In this document: in pieces, positions 1 through 8,339 of the stretch
Layout of the letters: each line of letters opens with the position of its first letter
How positions within the stretch are numbered: position 1 is the first letter of the stretch
Assembly (NCBI RefSeq): GCF_000775915.1
Contig: NZ_BBLT01000001.1
Span: 124,001-188,000, forward strand
Direction of reading: 5' to 3'
From: Sporocytophaga myxococcoides
Lineage (GTDB): Bacteria > Bacteroidota > Bacteroidia > Cytophagales > Cytophagaceae
Length of the DNA: 64,000 nt
Translations under genes and position numbers: made by a program
The notes under the pieces: model-generated
Told to the model about the DNA's origin: nothing
The model's database searches: none
What the model saw: the letters and a program-made list of their open reading frames with translations, nothing else

Positions 1-850
1 CGAAATCACCGCTCATGCATATTGCCATGTTATTAGGCACATAATATCTTTCAAAATACCTTTTTATTTCTGTTATAGAAGGATTTTTCAGATGCTCTAC
101 TGTTCCTATAGTCGTCTGGGTTCCGTATTGATGTTTTTGGAAAAGTCCTGCCATCATAGCCTCATATACTTTTCTCCTGTCGTTATCCAGCCCTCTGTTT
201 TTTTCTTCATAAACAGCTTCAAGTTCAGTATGGAACAGTCGAGGAACGACGATGCTGAAACGTTCACTTTCAATTTCAGCCCACCTTTCCAGGCTGTTAG
301 AAGGAATATCGTTTACATAAACAGTCTGTTCGAGAAATGTATAAGCATTAGTTCCAGTAGCTCCAATGTTACTTAACATCTTATCATATTCATTGGGAAT
401 ACTGAAATTAGCTGCAAGTAGAGAAGTGGAGTCTATTTTTTGGTATAGCCTTGTTCTTTGATTCTCATCCCTGGTTGTCCTGTATGCTTCATAAAGGTTT
501 TCTATTTCCTTTAGTAAAGGTTCTTCTTTAGCCCAGTCCTTTGTTCCGATCTTTGAAGTGCCTTTGAAAAGTATATGTTCCAGATAATGTGCGAGACCGG
601 TATTGGTTGCAGGATCATTTTTGCTTCCTGCTCTTACAGCGATGTATGTCTGAATTCTTGGAGCATCTTTGTATACTGTCATATACACTTTCAATCCGTT
701 TTTCAGAGTATATATCCTGGTTTTCAGTGGATCATTTGTAACTGTTTCAAAAGTATATTCACCCGAAGAATGTCTTTCTGTAACATACTTAGAAGGTTGT
801 CCCAATACCCATAACGGGAATAGGAATAAAAGGAAAATTCTCCTGATCAT
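1..850 (-). CDS. M16 family zinc metallopeptidase (insulinase-like), C-terminus outside window
   Basis: Reading the minus strand from the ATG at 850 gives an open frame to the window edge, so only the first ~283 residues are visible. Residues 1-18 form a signal peptide ([18 protein letters not shown]). The inverted zinc motif HxxEH appears as HYLEH, preceded by NTGLA, which is the M16 peptidase signature; the downstream acidic segment ending in EAVYEEKNR supplies the expected third zinc ligand region. The family degrades peptides in the periplasm or at the outer membrane. It is transcribed away from dnaX on the same strand after a 111-bp gap. The rest of the first domain and the inactive second domain lie beyond position 1. 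Confidence 0.88.
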   Translation of the reverse strand, partial: MIRRIFLLFLFPLWVLGQPSKYVTERHSSGEYTFETVTNDPLKTRIYTLKNGLKVYMTVYKDAPRIQTYIAVRAGSKNDPATNTGLAHYLEHILFKGTSKIGTKDWAKEEPLLKEIENLYEAYRTTRDENQRTRLYQKIDSTSLLAANFSIPNEYDKMLSNIGATGTNAYTFLEQTVYVNDIPSNSLERWAEIESERFSIVVPRLFHTELEAVYEEKNRGLDNDRRKVYEAMMAGLFQKHQYGTQTTIGTVEHLKNPSITEIKRYFERYYVPNNMAICMSGDF

Positions 851-961
851 TTGACTAATATGAACTATGGTTTGAAAATTATTGATATTAACTAGGGAAA
901 CCCCTTAGTGGTTCTAAAAGTTATTTCCAGCGAAATTTAAAAAATAAAAATGATAGCTTGA

Positions 962-2701
962 TTAGAATTCAGATTCAAGACCGAATCTTTTTCTTAATTC
1001 ATCAATGATGGGATATTTCTGGGTAAGGTAGTTTAGCTTCTCTTTTGGAGTGTAAATTAACTTTACTTCATCCTGAGAGGAGAGTTCAGCTTCAAGCTGG
1101 AGGGTTTTATTGCTAATCTTGCTTCTCAGAAAATCAAGCAGAGAAGCTCTCATTTCATTTATTTGATCTTGCTGGATGAAATTATCAAGTTTGATTTTGA
1201 TAATATTACCATCCACCAAATCATATGCTCTGTCAATAATAAAGTATTCGTTCATTTTTCCTTCATTTCTCAGCATCATGGCATATTCCTGCCAGTATTT
1301 CATGAGTTCTTTCGGGTCAATGGGCTTATTTACAGTGATCAGATCTGATGCTGATACTGTTTCGGTTTTCTTTTCAGGTACTTTAGTGTCGGCTCCTTTT
1401 TGGAGATCTTTCAGACTGGGAAGCTTAATCGTTGATTTAAGCTCTGATTTTTCAGCAGCGGCGGGTTTGGGAGCTGCTGGACCGATATTGGTTTTGGATT
1501 CGGAAAGCGCCTCTGCAGGCGCCCCGGATCCAGTATTATTTACTGTATCAGCTTTTTTTTTTAACTCCTCAGGCATTGCCCGGAGTTCAGCACCAAGATT
1601 TATAGCCTGATTTAGAAAGGCCATCTTCATAAGCGCCAATTCTATCAGAAGTCTCGGGTTTTTGCTGTTTTTGAATTGAAGATCACATCCGCTGATAATA
1701 TTCAGGCATGACATAAGAAATGAAATAGATGTTGCTTCTGCCTGAGAACCATATTTCTGTTTCACCTCATCTGATACTTCAAGAAGTTTGAGTGTTGCAG
1801 CGTCTTTGCATACAAGTAAGTTACGCAAATGCTCACCTAGTCCGATAATAAAGTTATGGCCGTCGAACCCATCTCTCAGAATTTCATCATATACAAGCAA
1901 TGCGCCTGATACATCCTGACGATTCAGTAAGTCTGTCATCTTGAAATAATAATCATAATCAAGAATATGAAGATTGTCTATTGTACACTTGTATGTTACT
2001 GTGTTATCGGAAGAGAAGGTAACGATCAGGTCAAACAGAGAAAGCGCATCTCTCAGAGCTCCATCTGCCTTTTGAGCAATCAGGTGTAATGCCTGGGTTT
2101 CGGCTTTAATAGATTCTTTCTCAGCTATTCTTTCAAGATGGGATGCAATATCTTTTACGGAGATTCTGCTAAAATCAAATATCTGACAACGTGAAAGAAT
2201 GGTTGGTATAATCTTGTGCTTTTCAGTCGTTGCAAGGATAAAGATAGCATATTTCGGAGGTTCTTCCAGTGTCTTAAGAAATGCATTGAAAGCCGCATTG
2301 GAGAGCATGTGAACCTCGTCTATGATATAGATTTTATATTTTCCGTACTGAGGTGGGTATCTTACCTGGTCTACAAGGTTTCTGATATCATCAACAGAGT
2401 TGTTAGAAGCGGCATCGAGCTCGTGTACGTTAAATGACGCATTGTTATTAAAGCTTTTGCATGATTCACATTCATTACATGCTTCAATTTCAGAGGTAAT
2501 GTTTTCGCAATTGATTGTTTTGGCTAAAATACGGGCATTAGTAGTCTTACCGACTCCTCTTGGTCCACAAAAGAGAAATGCCTGTGCTAAATGCTTATTT
2601 TTAATGGCATTTTTTAGCGTTGTAGTTATATGAGACTGACCGACAACTGTTTCAAAAGTAGTCGGACGGTATTTCCTTGCCGAAACAACAAAATTTTCCA
2701 T
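962..2701 (-). CDS. dnaX: DNA polymerase III subunit gamma/tau
   Basis: Clamp-loader ATPase of the replicative polymerase, 579 aa. Visible motifs are the Walker A GPRGVGKT (residues 46-53), the four-cysteine zinc module (C65, C75, C78, C81), Walker B DEVH (128-131) and the SRC sensor motif (170-172). After the three clamp-loader domains a Lys/Ala/Pro-rich linker (about 390-450) leads to a C-terminal tau-like region. The ATG at 2701 gives MENFVVSARKYRP, the usual N-terminus of the family. No slippery A/T run followed by an obvious hairpin was recognised, so a separate gamma form cannot be claimed. The next minus-strand gene upstream ends in a terminator at 2901-2933, so dnaX probably has its own promoter between 2702 and 2900. 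Confidence 0.96.
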   Translation of the reverse strand: MENFVVSARKYRPTTFETVVGQSHITTTLKNAIKNKHLAQAFLFCGPRGVGKTTNARILAKTINCENITSEIEACNECESCKSFNNNASFNVHELDAASNNSVDDIRNLVDQVRYPPQYGKYKIYIIDEVHMLSNAAFNAFLKTLEEPPKYAIFILATTEKHKIIPTILSRCQIFDFSRISVKDIASHLERIAEKESIKAETQALHLIAQKADGALRDALSLFDLIVTFSSDNTVTYKCTIDNLHILDYDYYFKMTDLLNRQDVSGALLVYDEILRDGFDGHNFIIGLGEHLRNLLVCKDAATLKLLEVSDEVKQKYGSQAEATSISFLMSCLNIISGCDLQFKNSKNPRLLIELALMKMAFLNQAINLGAELRAMPEELKKKADTVNNTGSGAPAEALSESKTNIGPAAPKPAAAEKSELKSTIKLPSLKDLQKGADTKVPEKKTETVSASDLITVNKPIDPKELMKYWQEYAMMLRNEGKMNEYFIIDRAYDLVDGNIIKIKLDNFIQQDQINEMRASLLDFLRSKISNKTLQLEAELSSQDEVKLIYTPKEKLNYLTQKYPIIDELRKRFGLESEF

Positions 2702-2900
2702 CCTCGCAATTTATATAATTTCTGGTATTTTTTAAACGGAAGGAACGCCTAAATTGGATACTTTATGCGGAAAATTTCGATTTTTAATTTTAAAACAGCT
2801 TATAAGGCTGAATGTTAAAAGCTTAATGCGAAAGGCTGAAAGCAAAAAGATAAAAGTGCTTTTAAAGTTGTGGTAAGGAAGTTGATTTTGAAAATCTATA

Positions 2901-2933
2901 AAAATTAAAACTGTTGCCCTTTCGGACAACAGT
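2901..2933 (-). terminator. Rho-independent terminator after the DUF2188-like gene
   Basis: On the minus strand a stem ACTGTTGTCC / GGGCAACAGT (2924-2933 with 2910-2919, one mismatch) closes on a GAAA loop and is followed by TTTTAATTTTT. It lies 14 bp beyond the stop codon of the gene at 2948-3202. Confidence 0.8.
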
Positions 2934-2947
2934 CTGCTGGTAATTTA

Positions 2948-3202
2948 TTAAAGGTTAGTTTGATAATATTTTAAAAAGTCTTGCAGTTTTTTTTCAGGAT
3001 TTTCATCAAATAATCTTTCTTCTTCCACATGACCACAATGATTAAGAATAGTCACCTTGCATTTTTGCTCTTTTCTGGCAAATTCAAAAGTTCTGAGTAC
3101 TATATCCCTTTTAGTTGGGCTTCTGAAAATAACTCTGTCAGAAATGGCTTCTTTTGCTTCCCAGCAAGAGCCAGCCGGCACAATGCTAATTGATCTGTTC
3201 AT
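2948..3202 (-). CDS. Small DUF2188-like protein
   Basis: An 84-aa cytoplasmic protein. The pattern MNRSISIVPAGSCWEAKE, then a central RSPTKRDIVLRTFEFARKEQ helix, then KVTILNHCGHVEEERLF resembles DUF2188 proteins: a strand ending in a conserved Trp, a helix with regularly spaced basic residues, and a final strand with a Gly turn before an Arg. That family has no established biochemical role. The gene stands alone, with its own terminator downstream and PhoD divergent upstream. The domain assignment is by eye and moderately sure. Confidence 0.6.
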   Translation of the reverse strand: MNRSISIVPAGSCWEAKEAISDRVIFRSPTKRDIVLRTFEFARKEQKCKVTILNHCGHVEEERLFDENPEKKLQDFLKYYQTNL

Positions 3203-3327
3203 ATCTTTAGTGGGTTATTCTGTTTGTGATGATTTTAATTCAAAAACACCTTTTATCAAAAAAGGTTTAATATTTAACATATCAGTAACAAATATTTTTT
3301 AAATTTTCAATTCTAAAATACTTACTA

Positions 3328-4644
3328 ATGAAAGCTTTTATTGCTAATCTTTTTATATTATTACTATCTCTTTCATCAATGGTTTTTGCTCAGAACGGAC
3401 TTTTGCATTCCGGACCTATGCCGGGCTTTTCAGGAAAAAACCATGTGTTAATCTGGCTTCAGACCAAAGAGCCGGCAACTGCATATCTCAAATATTGGAT
3501 ATCTAAAAACACTGCAGGTTACCTGTTGAGTCCCGAAATAGTATCCGATAAAGAAAGTGGAAATACTTTTCATTTTGACATTCGAAATCTTAAATCTGGA
3601 GAAAGATATCAGTATGAGGTATATATAAATAATATAAGACAGGAGTTAGAGGAACCCTTATACTTTAGAACACAGTTTGATTCTGCAGTTAGTGAGGAGT
3701 TCTCTTTTGCAACTGGGAGTTGTGCATATACAAAAGAACCTGATACTGAAAGTGAAGAATATAGAGGTATTTATAATATTTATAATTCTATTGCGGACCT
3801 TAAACCAGACTTTATGCTTTGGTTAGGCGATAATGTATACTTCGAAAATACTGATATTGCAAGTAAACAAGGAATGTTGCATAGATATACATTCTCAAGA
3901 GGTAATCCTTACTTGCAAAAACTATTAAGAACTTCTCATCACTATGCCATCTGGGATGACCATGATTTTGGACCCAATGACGCGGACAGCTCTTTTAAGA
4001 ACAAAGCCATAAGCAATGAGATGTTTAATTTATTCTGGTGCAATAATGATTTAACAAGGTTCAATAGGAATAATAGTATTGCAAATATATTCTCGTGGAA
4101 TGATGCAGACTTTTTTCTTCTTGATGACAGGACATTCAGGGCCCCTGCAAAGAGTGCAAGAGCAAATAAACAGCTGCTGGGAAAGGAGCAGATAGAATGG
4201 CTCATTAAGGAACTTAAAGGAAGTAAAGCATCATTTAAGTTCATCGCCATGGGAGGCCAGATGCTGAATCCTGATAAGGTATTTGAAAATTACTCGAGAT
4301 ATAAAAAGGAATGGAAGTACTTTTTAAGTGAGCTGGATAAAAGCGGAGTAGGAGGGGTAATACTCCTGACAGGTGACAGACATTTTTCTGAAGTTACAAT
4401 GATGCCCAGGGAAAATAATTATCCCTTATATGAGCTGACAAGTTCTCCTCTTACCTCCAGCATAGCGAAGAGGGAGATGGGACATAATAAATTGAGAATC
4501 GAGGGCTCTTTGACTGCTGAAAGGAACTTCAGTATAATTACTATTGGTGGTGAGGGAGAAAAACGATTTGTTAATATGATTAGTTATTCAAATAGCGGAA
4601 AACCATTGTGGGAAAGGAAAATTTATAAATCTGAGATTTATTAA
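3328..4644 (+). CDS. PhoD-like alkaline phosphatase / phosphodiesterase (metallophosphatase), secreted
   Basis: A 438-aa exported phosphoesterase. A signal peptide (1-21, ending VFAQ) is followed by a fibronectin-like N-terminal domain (about 25-115), which is typical of PhoD. The metal-binding motifs follow in order: GSCAYTKEP (about 130), LWLGDNVYFENTD (about 167), WDDHDFGPNDADSS (about 209) and a C-terminal LLTGDRHFSE (about 350). The Asp-His-Asp arrangement WDDHD and the GDRHFSE motif are diagnostic of the PhoD superfamily, whose members release phosphate from phosphodiesters and monoesters in the periplasm. It is monocistronic. Substrate cannot be told from the sequence, and no pho box was identified. 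Confidence 0.87.
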   Translation: MKAFIANLFILLLSLSSMVFAQNGLLHSGPMPGFSGKNHVLIWLQTKEPATAYLKYWISKNTAGYLLSPEIVSDKESGNTFHFDIRNLKSGERYQYEVYINNIRQELEEPLYFRTQFDSAVSEEFSFATGSCAYTKEPDTESEEYRGIYNIYNSIADLKPDFMLWLGDNVYFENTDIASKQGMLHRYTFSRGNPYLQKLLRTSHHYAIWDDHDFGPNDADSSFKNKAISNEMFNLFWCNNDLTRFNRNNSIANIFSWNDADFFLLDDRTFRAPAKSARANKQLLGKEQIEWLIKELKGSKASFKFIAMGGQMLNPDKVFENYSRYKKEWKYFLSELDKSGVGGVILLTGDRHFSEVTMMPRENNYPLYELTSSPLTSSIAKREMGHNKLRIEGSLTAERNFSIITIGGEGEKRFVNMISYSNSGKPLWERKIYKSEIY

Positions 4645-4746
4645 GGTAAGAGAAAAATAACCATTCCTTCATCATTATATAGCAAATAAAAGGGTATTAT
4701 GCTAAAGAAGAGCTGGAATGTTTTTTTAAATTATTATAGCTCTAAA

Positions 4747-5118
4747 CTAGACTTTTTGTCCTAATGATGTAAAAATTTTCTTTATTTGATCAGCTGTGTT
4801 GGAACTTTTGATGATAGAATTGTTTACCCCTACGCGTTCAGCTATTTTTTGCTGTTGCCTATCATCAATATTATGAACGAGTAGCAAGTAATCATCTGGA
4901 AATTTTTCTTTCAAATGCTGTAATGTTTGCATAGAAAAGTCCGCAACAAGTGAATCAATTACGACAAGATACAGATCTTCTTTTTTCTGAAATGATTCAT
5001 TGATAAAATCTTTCATTAAATTGTATACACGAAATTCCAGAAAACCTCTCTCTTCAAGTTCTCTGTGCAAGCTGCCAAAGCTTGTCTTGCTGTTTTCCAG
5101 AAGAATTAATCTGTTCAT
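4747..5118 (-). CDS. Stand-alone receiver-like (CheY-fold) protein with degenerate acidic pocket
   Basis: A 123-aa protein with a receiver rhythm: MNRLILLEN strand, amphipathic helix, DLYLVVIDS strand, DDYLLLVHN strand, and a final VGVNNSIIKSS segment. D55 in VVIDS occupies the phospho-acceptor position, but the usual acidic pair after strand 1 is only Glu-Asn (E8, N9) and the conserved Thr/Ser of strand 4 is His. It may therefore be a pseudo-receiver or an atypical receiver. No output domain and no adjacent kinase are present. The assignment rests on the fold pattern alone. Confidence 0.5.
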   Translation of the reverse strand: MNRLILLENSKTSFGSLHRELEERGFLEFRVYNLMKDFINESFQKKEDLYLVVIDSLVADFSMQTLQHLKEKFPDDYLLLVHNIDDRQQQKIAERVGVNNSIIKSSNTADQIKKIFTSLGQKV

Positions 5119-5247
5119 ATCAATCTATTTATTTTACAGCATAACAATGGTATTCATAGGATAGTTTGTGGATTTTTTTCCATGAATTCCCGAACGTGAG
5201 TATATGTGTAAAATGTTAAATGATATAAGGTAAAAACATTGGAGAAT

Positions 5248-5724
5248 ATGCAAATTATTAGTCCGGCTTTTAGAAACGGAGAGAGGATTCCTCTTGAGTA
5301 TACGTGTGAGGGAGCAAGTATCAATCCCGAGTTACAGTTTTTGGATGTTCCAGAAAATGCCCAAAGTCTGGTTTTGTTGTTTGAAGATCCGGATGCCCCG
5401 ACAAAAATATGGGCTCATTGGGTTGTCTTTAATATGTCAGCTGATTGTAAAGGAATTTCAAAGAATTCAGAGCCTGACGGGATCGAAGGAATATCTTCCG
5501 GAGGCACTCTTGGCTATGAAGGGCCATGTCCGCCTGCGGGAGAACATCATTATATCTTCCGTTTATTTGCATTGGATAACAAACCTGCCATTCCTGAAGA
5601 GTCAGATAGGAGAATGCTTTTAAATTATATTAAAGGGCATGTGATAGAGGAAGCAACTCTTATTGGAACCTATGAACGGCAAAAGACAAAGGCAGGAGCA
5701 GTGAACAGAAACAGCAAACAGTAA
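5248..5724 (+). CDS. YbhB/YbcL family Raf kinase inhibitor-like protein (PEBP)
   Basis: About 158 aa of the phosphatidylethanolamine-binding-protein fold. Family landmarks are SPAFRNGERIP and YTCEG near the start, the ligand-pocket motif DPDAP followed by WAHWVVFN, the GYEGPCPP(A)GEHHY motif and a C-terminal GTYERQ. The ATG at 5248 gives MQIISPAFRNG, the normal family start. A TTG at 5239 would add three residues and is the only alternative. No signal peptide is visible, so it should act in the cytoplasm. Bacterial members have no settled function. It is monocistronic, followed by a 340-bp gap. Confidence 0.9.
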   Translation: MQIISPAFRNGERIPLEYTCEGASINPELQFLDVPENAQSLVLLFEDPDAPTKIWAHWVVFNMSADCKGISKNSEPDGIEGISSGGTLGYEGPCPPAGEHHYIFRLFALDNKPAIPEESDRRMLLNYIKGHVIEEATLIGTYERQKTKAGAVNRNSKQ

Positions 5725-6066
5725 AACAATTTATAGAAATAGAAAGGATAAAAAAAACATTTGAAAATCAGGATACACAAGTTATTTTCAGACGCGGGGT
5801 AAACGGACAGTTACTCATACATCTCTTATTCTGATTTAACTATCACTCTTTAGTTTAGCTTATTCTTTCGCTTTTTATTCAATTTAAAATTACTTAATGC
5901 TTCATGGTAACTATTCGCTATTCGCTGTTACTATTCACTGTTCCTGTTCCTGTTTTTGAACTTTTATGAAAAGATCTCTGTATGATATTTAACCCAATTT
6001 AAGAAGAGAATTTTCAAATACTTTTTCAGCAGGGTGCTGAGGGTAAAATTTTATTTTATAGGCGCG
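5725..6066. other. Intergenic region upstream of the sigma factor, with degenerate TATTCGCTGTTAC-type repeat
   Basis: No gene is visible in these 342 bp. At 5907-5956 short near-repeats of the form CTATTCGCTATTCGCTG, TTACTATTCACTG and TTCCTGTTCCTG follow one another. The end of the YbhB gene (5698-5722, GCAGTGAACAGAAACAGC) is a loose reverse complement of them. Such low-complexity tracts are common between genes in this phylum. A promoter for the sigma factor should lie here but no clear -7 box was found. Confidence 0.4.
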
Positions 6067-6924
6067 ATGAGACAGCTTAAAATTACACAATCTTTAACAA
6101 ACAGAGACAGTTCTACGGTAGAGAAGTATTTCAACGAAGTGTCAAAAGCAGAACTTCTGACACCGGATGAAGAAGCAATTCTTGCAAAGAAAGTAAGAGA
6201 AGGAGATGAGGCCGCTTTGGAAAGATTAGTAAAAGCCAATCTTCGTTTCGTTATATCTGTAGCGAAACAATACCACTATGGAGATATACCTCTTAATGAT
6301 TTGATCAATGAAGGTAATATTGGCCTTATTAAAGCTGCTCAGAAGTTCGATGAAACAAAAGGGTTTAAGTTTATTTCATATGCAGTATGGTGGATCAGAC
6401 AATCTATTCTGGATGCTTTATCCAAAAATGGAAGATTTGTAAGGTTACCATTGCACAAGATTATGGAACGCTCTAAAATTAAGCAATTCAGTTCAGCATT
6501 TGAGCAAAAATTTGAGCGTGAACCAACACCTGAGGAAGTTGCTGAACATGTTGACTGCAAACCTCAGGAAGTGGTGGATTTAAATCCAATAGGAGATAAA
6601 CCAACATCACTTCAAGCTGAGTTCGATGATGGAGAAGGTTGTATGTTAGATATCCTGAAGCATTCAAATTCATCTAATCCTGATCAGGATCTGATGTTTG
6701 ATTCTGTAAGAAAAGATATAGATCGTATTTTAAAAAAACTTTCAGAAAGGGAAAGGGAAGTTATACTTAGATTTTTTGGACTTGGCAGGGAATACAGCGA
6801 ATCATTGGAAGACATCGCAGCATCTATGGGGCTTACCAAAGAGAGAGTGCGACAGTTAAAGGAATGTGCATTACGCAAGCTTAGATCGGGGGTAAAACCG
6901 GAATTGTTGACAGCATATTTTTAG
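6067..6924 (+). CDS. RpoD/SigA-type sigma factor (probable alternative paralogue)
   Basis: A sigma-70 protein of 285 aa. The ATG at 6067 gives MRQLKITQSLTNR, the normal start of Bacteroidota primary sigma factors; an upstream GTG at 6034 adds 11 unrelated residues and is rejected. Region 1.2 (VEKYFNEVSK), region 2 (NLRFVISVAKQY, DLINEGNIGLIKAAQKFDETKGFKFISYAVWWIRQSI), region 3 and region 4 (the helix-turn-helix ERVRQLKECALRKLRS) are all present. Several positions near-invariant in the housekeeping factor differ: ALSKNGRFVRLPLHK instead of a LAEQSRIVRLPLNR-like stretch, HYGDIP instead of YQNQGLS, and LKECALRKLRS instead of IKEKAIRRLRH. This suggests a group 2 paralogue rather than the essential sigma factor. 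Confidence 0.85.
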   Translation: MRQLKITQSLTNRDSSTVEKYFNEVSKAELLTPDEEAILAKKVREGDEAALERLVKANLRFVISVAKQYHYGDIPLNDLINEGNIGLIKAAQKFDETKGFKFISYAVWWIRQSILDALSKNGRFVRLPLHKIMERSKIKQFSSAFEQKFEREPTPEEVAEHVDCKPQEVVDLNPIGDKPTSLQAEFDDGEGCMLDILKHSNSSNPDQDLMFDSVRKDIDRILKKLSEREREVILRFFGLGREYSESLEDIAASMGLTKERVRQLKECALRKLRSGVKPELLTAYF

Positions 6925-7035
6925 ATGATTTTTGCAAATCTCCCTAAAAAGTTATTTTTAAGTTGTTTAATGTGTTTATAGCTAGGTGGTTAACAAAATT
7001 CATGAATATGGGTTTTTTTAATAAAGGAAGTAGTC

Positions 7036-7371
7036 ATGAATGAAACATACAACGTCTGTTCAGAGAAAATTGAATCCATGAAAAAGTGGATAGTGGATTA
7101 TTTGGAAGACGAAAGTGCTGTCGTTCTGATTTCTGAAGGACAGTGTGATAAGGATAGTAAGGAAACGAATGTGATGATTTTATACCCAAATCAGGAAACG
7201 GTAATAGGGAAATCGGTAGGTTTTTTCAAGATCAAAAAACATTTAACAGAAATTGAGCAGACAGATATTCCTTGTCTGTTTAACGGAAAGCTTTGTAAGG
7301 AGATGAAACCTTGGAAGTTAACAATAGACAGTCATGCGGAACACCAGTTTGTATTGAAGCAAAGATTGTAG
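7036..7371 (+). CDS. Hypothetical protein
   Basis: A 111-aa soluble protein not recognised as any family. It starts at an ATG 9 bp after AAGGAAG, one of the few good Shine-Dalgarno-like sites in the window. It has four cysteines (in YNVCSEK, GQCDK, IPCLFNG and KLCKEM), no signal peptide and no membrane segment. Predicted strands (AVVLISEG, VMILYPNQ) alternate with helices. It ends before a strong 16-bp hairpin shared with the convergent HepT-like gene. It is probably real, given its start, codon use and terminator. Confidence 0.65.
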   Translation: MNETYNVCSEKIESMKKWIVDYLEDESAVVLISEGQCDKDSKETNVMILYPNQETVIGKSVGFFKIKKHLTEIEQTDIPCLFNGKLCKEMKPWKLTIDSHAEHQFVLKQRL

Positions 7372-7387
7372 AATATATTAATGAGTT

Positions 7388-7432
7388 AATACTAAAAAAA
7401 GATGCCTGCGAAGAGTATCTTTTTTTAGTATT
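7388..7432. terminator. Bidirectional terminator
   Basis: A perfect 16-bp inverted repeat, AATACTAAAAAAAGAT (7388-7403) against ATCTTTTTTTAGTATT (7417-7432), with a 13-nt loop. The A and T runs within the arms give a U-rich 3' side on both strands. It lies between two convergent genes. Confidence 0.8.
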
Positions 7433-7455
7433 TAACCTCATCATTATTAGTTTTT

Positions 7456-8223
7456 TTAATCATCAGATCTGTCAAAACCTTTGAGATCTGTATTTTCAAT
7501 TTCATTGTCATCAATTGTTCCTTTTGTGCCTTTATGAATTGATTCAACATTCTTCCTGATTTCTTCATCTGCGATTCCTGCTCCGAAGGGTAAATGCTCT
7601 TCTTCATGGTGTTCAAAAGAAGGTGTTTCACTTGAGAATTTTTTAGCTTCTTTTTTCTTCATGTGTTTAGGCATTTTCAGAGAATCTCTGTTGCTTCCGA
7701 TTTTTCTTGGGCGGACTTTCTTCACAACCATATCCATTTCAAGCGGAGGATTAAAGCTTTCATCTTCCAAGCGCACATTTTTGTCAACGTTTATTCGGGA
7801 TGTAATTTCCTCCTGGATGGATTGATTATCCTTTAAATCTTCTTCATTAAGGGTAACGTCCGCTAGATCTTTGTCGCCTTCAACTACAGCTGCAAGATCC
7901 AGAATCTGGTTCATAATATCCGGAAGATCTTCCTGAGCAATTCTCCATAGAGGATGCAAATCAAGCTCAAGGGTTTCGTCAAAATTCGCATATTGCAAGC
8001 CTTTCAGCATATCCCAATCGATCTCTCCATATTTATCTCTGAACTCATCACTCAGCATTGCAGAGGCTCCACCAATCATAACAAGTTGTTCAATTACTGC
8101 TTGTCTTTCATTATCTGAAATACTAAACTCCGAGAAATCATCTCTTCCGATATAACTTTGTATTTCTCTTATGGAATCGGCCATATCCAGAAGCCTGATT
8201 CTATCTTCACTTACCATTGCCAT
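7456..8223 (-). CDS. HepT-like (DUF86) domain protein lacking the RNase motif, with charged C-terminal tail
   Basis: A 255-aa protein. Residues 7-110 align without gaps to HepT/DUF86 helices: DRIRLLDMADSIREIQSYI, then QLVMIGGASAMLSDEFRDKY, then EIDWDMLKGL and LWRIAQEDLPDIMNQI. In active HepT toxins the segment after the Gly-Met/Leu pair reads RNxxxHxY, which supplies the catalytic Arg and His. Here it reads QYANFDET, so Arg becomes Gln77, His becomes Asp82 and the AMPylated Tyr becomes Thr84. Residues 110-255 are hydrophilic, with basic (VVKKVRPRKIG) and acidic/His-rich (EHHEEEHLP) patches, and are probably disordered. No MNT antitoxin gene is adjacent. The fold call is my inference from sequence pattern. 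Confidence 0.62.
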   Translation of the reverse strand: MAMVSEDRIRLLDMADSIREIQSYIGRDDFSEFSISDNERQAVIEQLVMIGGASAMLSDEFRDKYGEIDWDMLKGLQYANFDETLELDLHPLWRIAQEDLPDIMNQILDLAAVVEGDKDLADVTLNEEDLKDNQSIQEEITSRINVDKNVRLEDESFNPPLEMDMVVKKVRPRKIGSNRDSLKMPKHMKKKEAKKFSSETPSFEHHEEEHLPFGAGIADEEIRKNVESIHKGTKGTIDDNEIENTDLKGFDRSDD

Positions 8224-8339
8224 AATCCATTACTTTTCTATTTCTATTTAACAAGAAAATTCATCCTTTGCGTTTCCTAAAACTGATTGCATTAAGTTTT
8301 TTGTTATTGTGGAAGTAAGGGAAATTAAATTTACCAGGA

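Noticed and set aside
2732-2929. 65-aa open frame on the minus strand upstream of dnaX
   Set aside because: It begins inside the terminator hairpin of the preceding gene and has no family resemblance; it is more likely leader sequence.
6034-6066. GTG start extending the sigma factor by 11 residues
   Set aside because: The ATG at 6067 gives the conserved MRQLKI N-terminus, so the extension is not supported.
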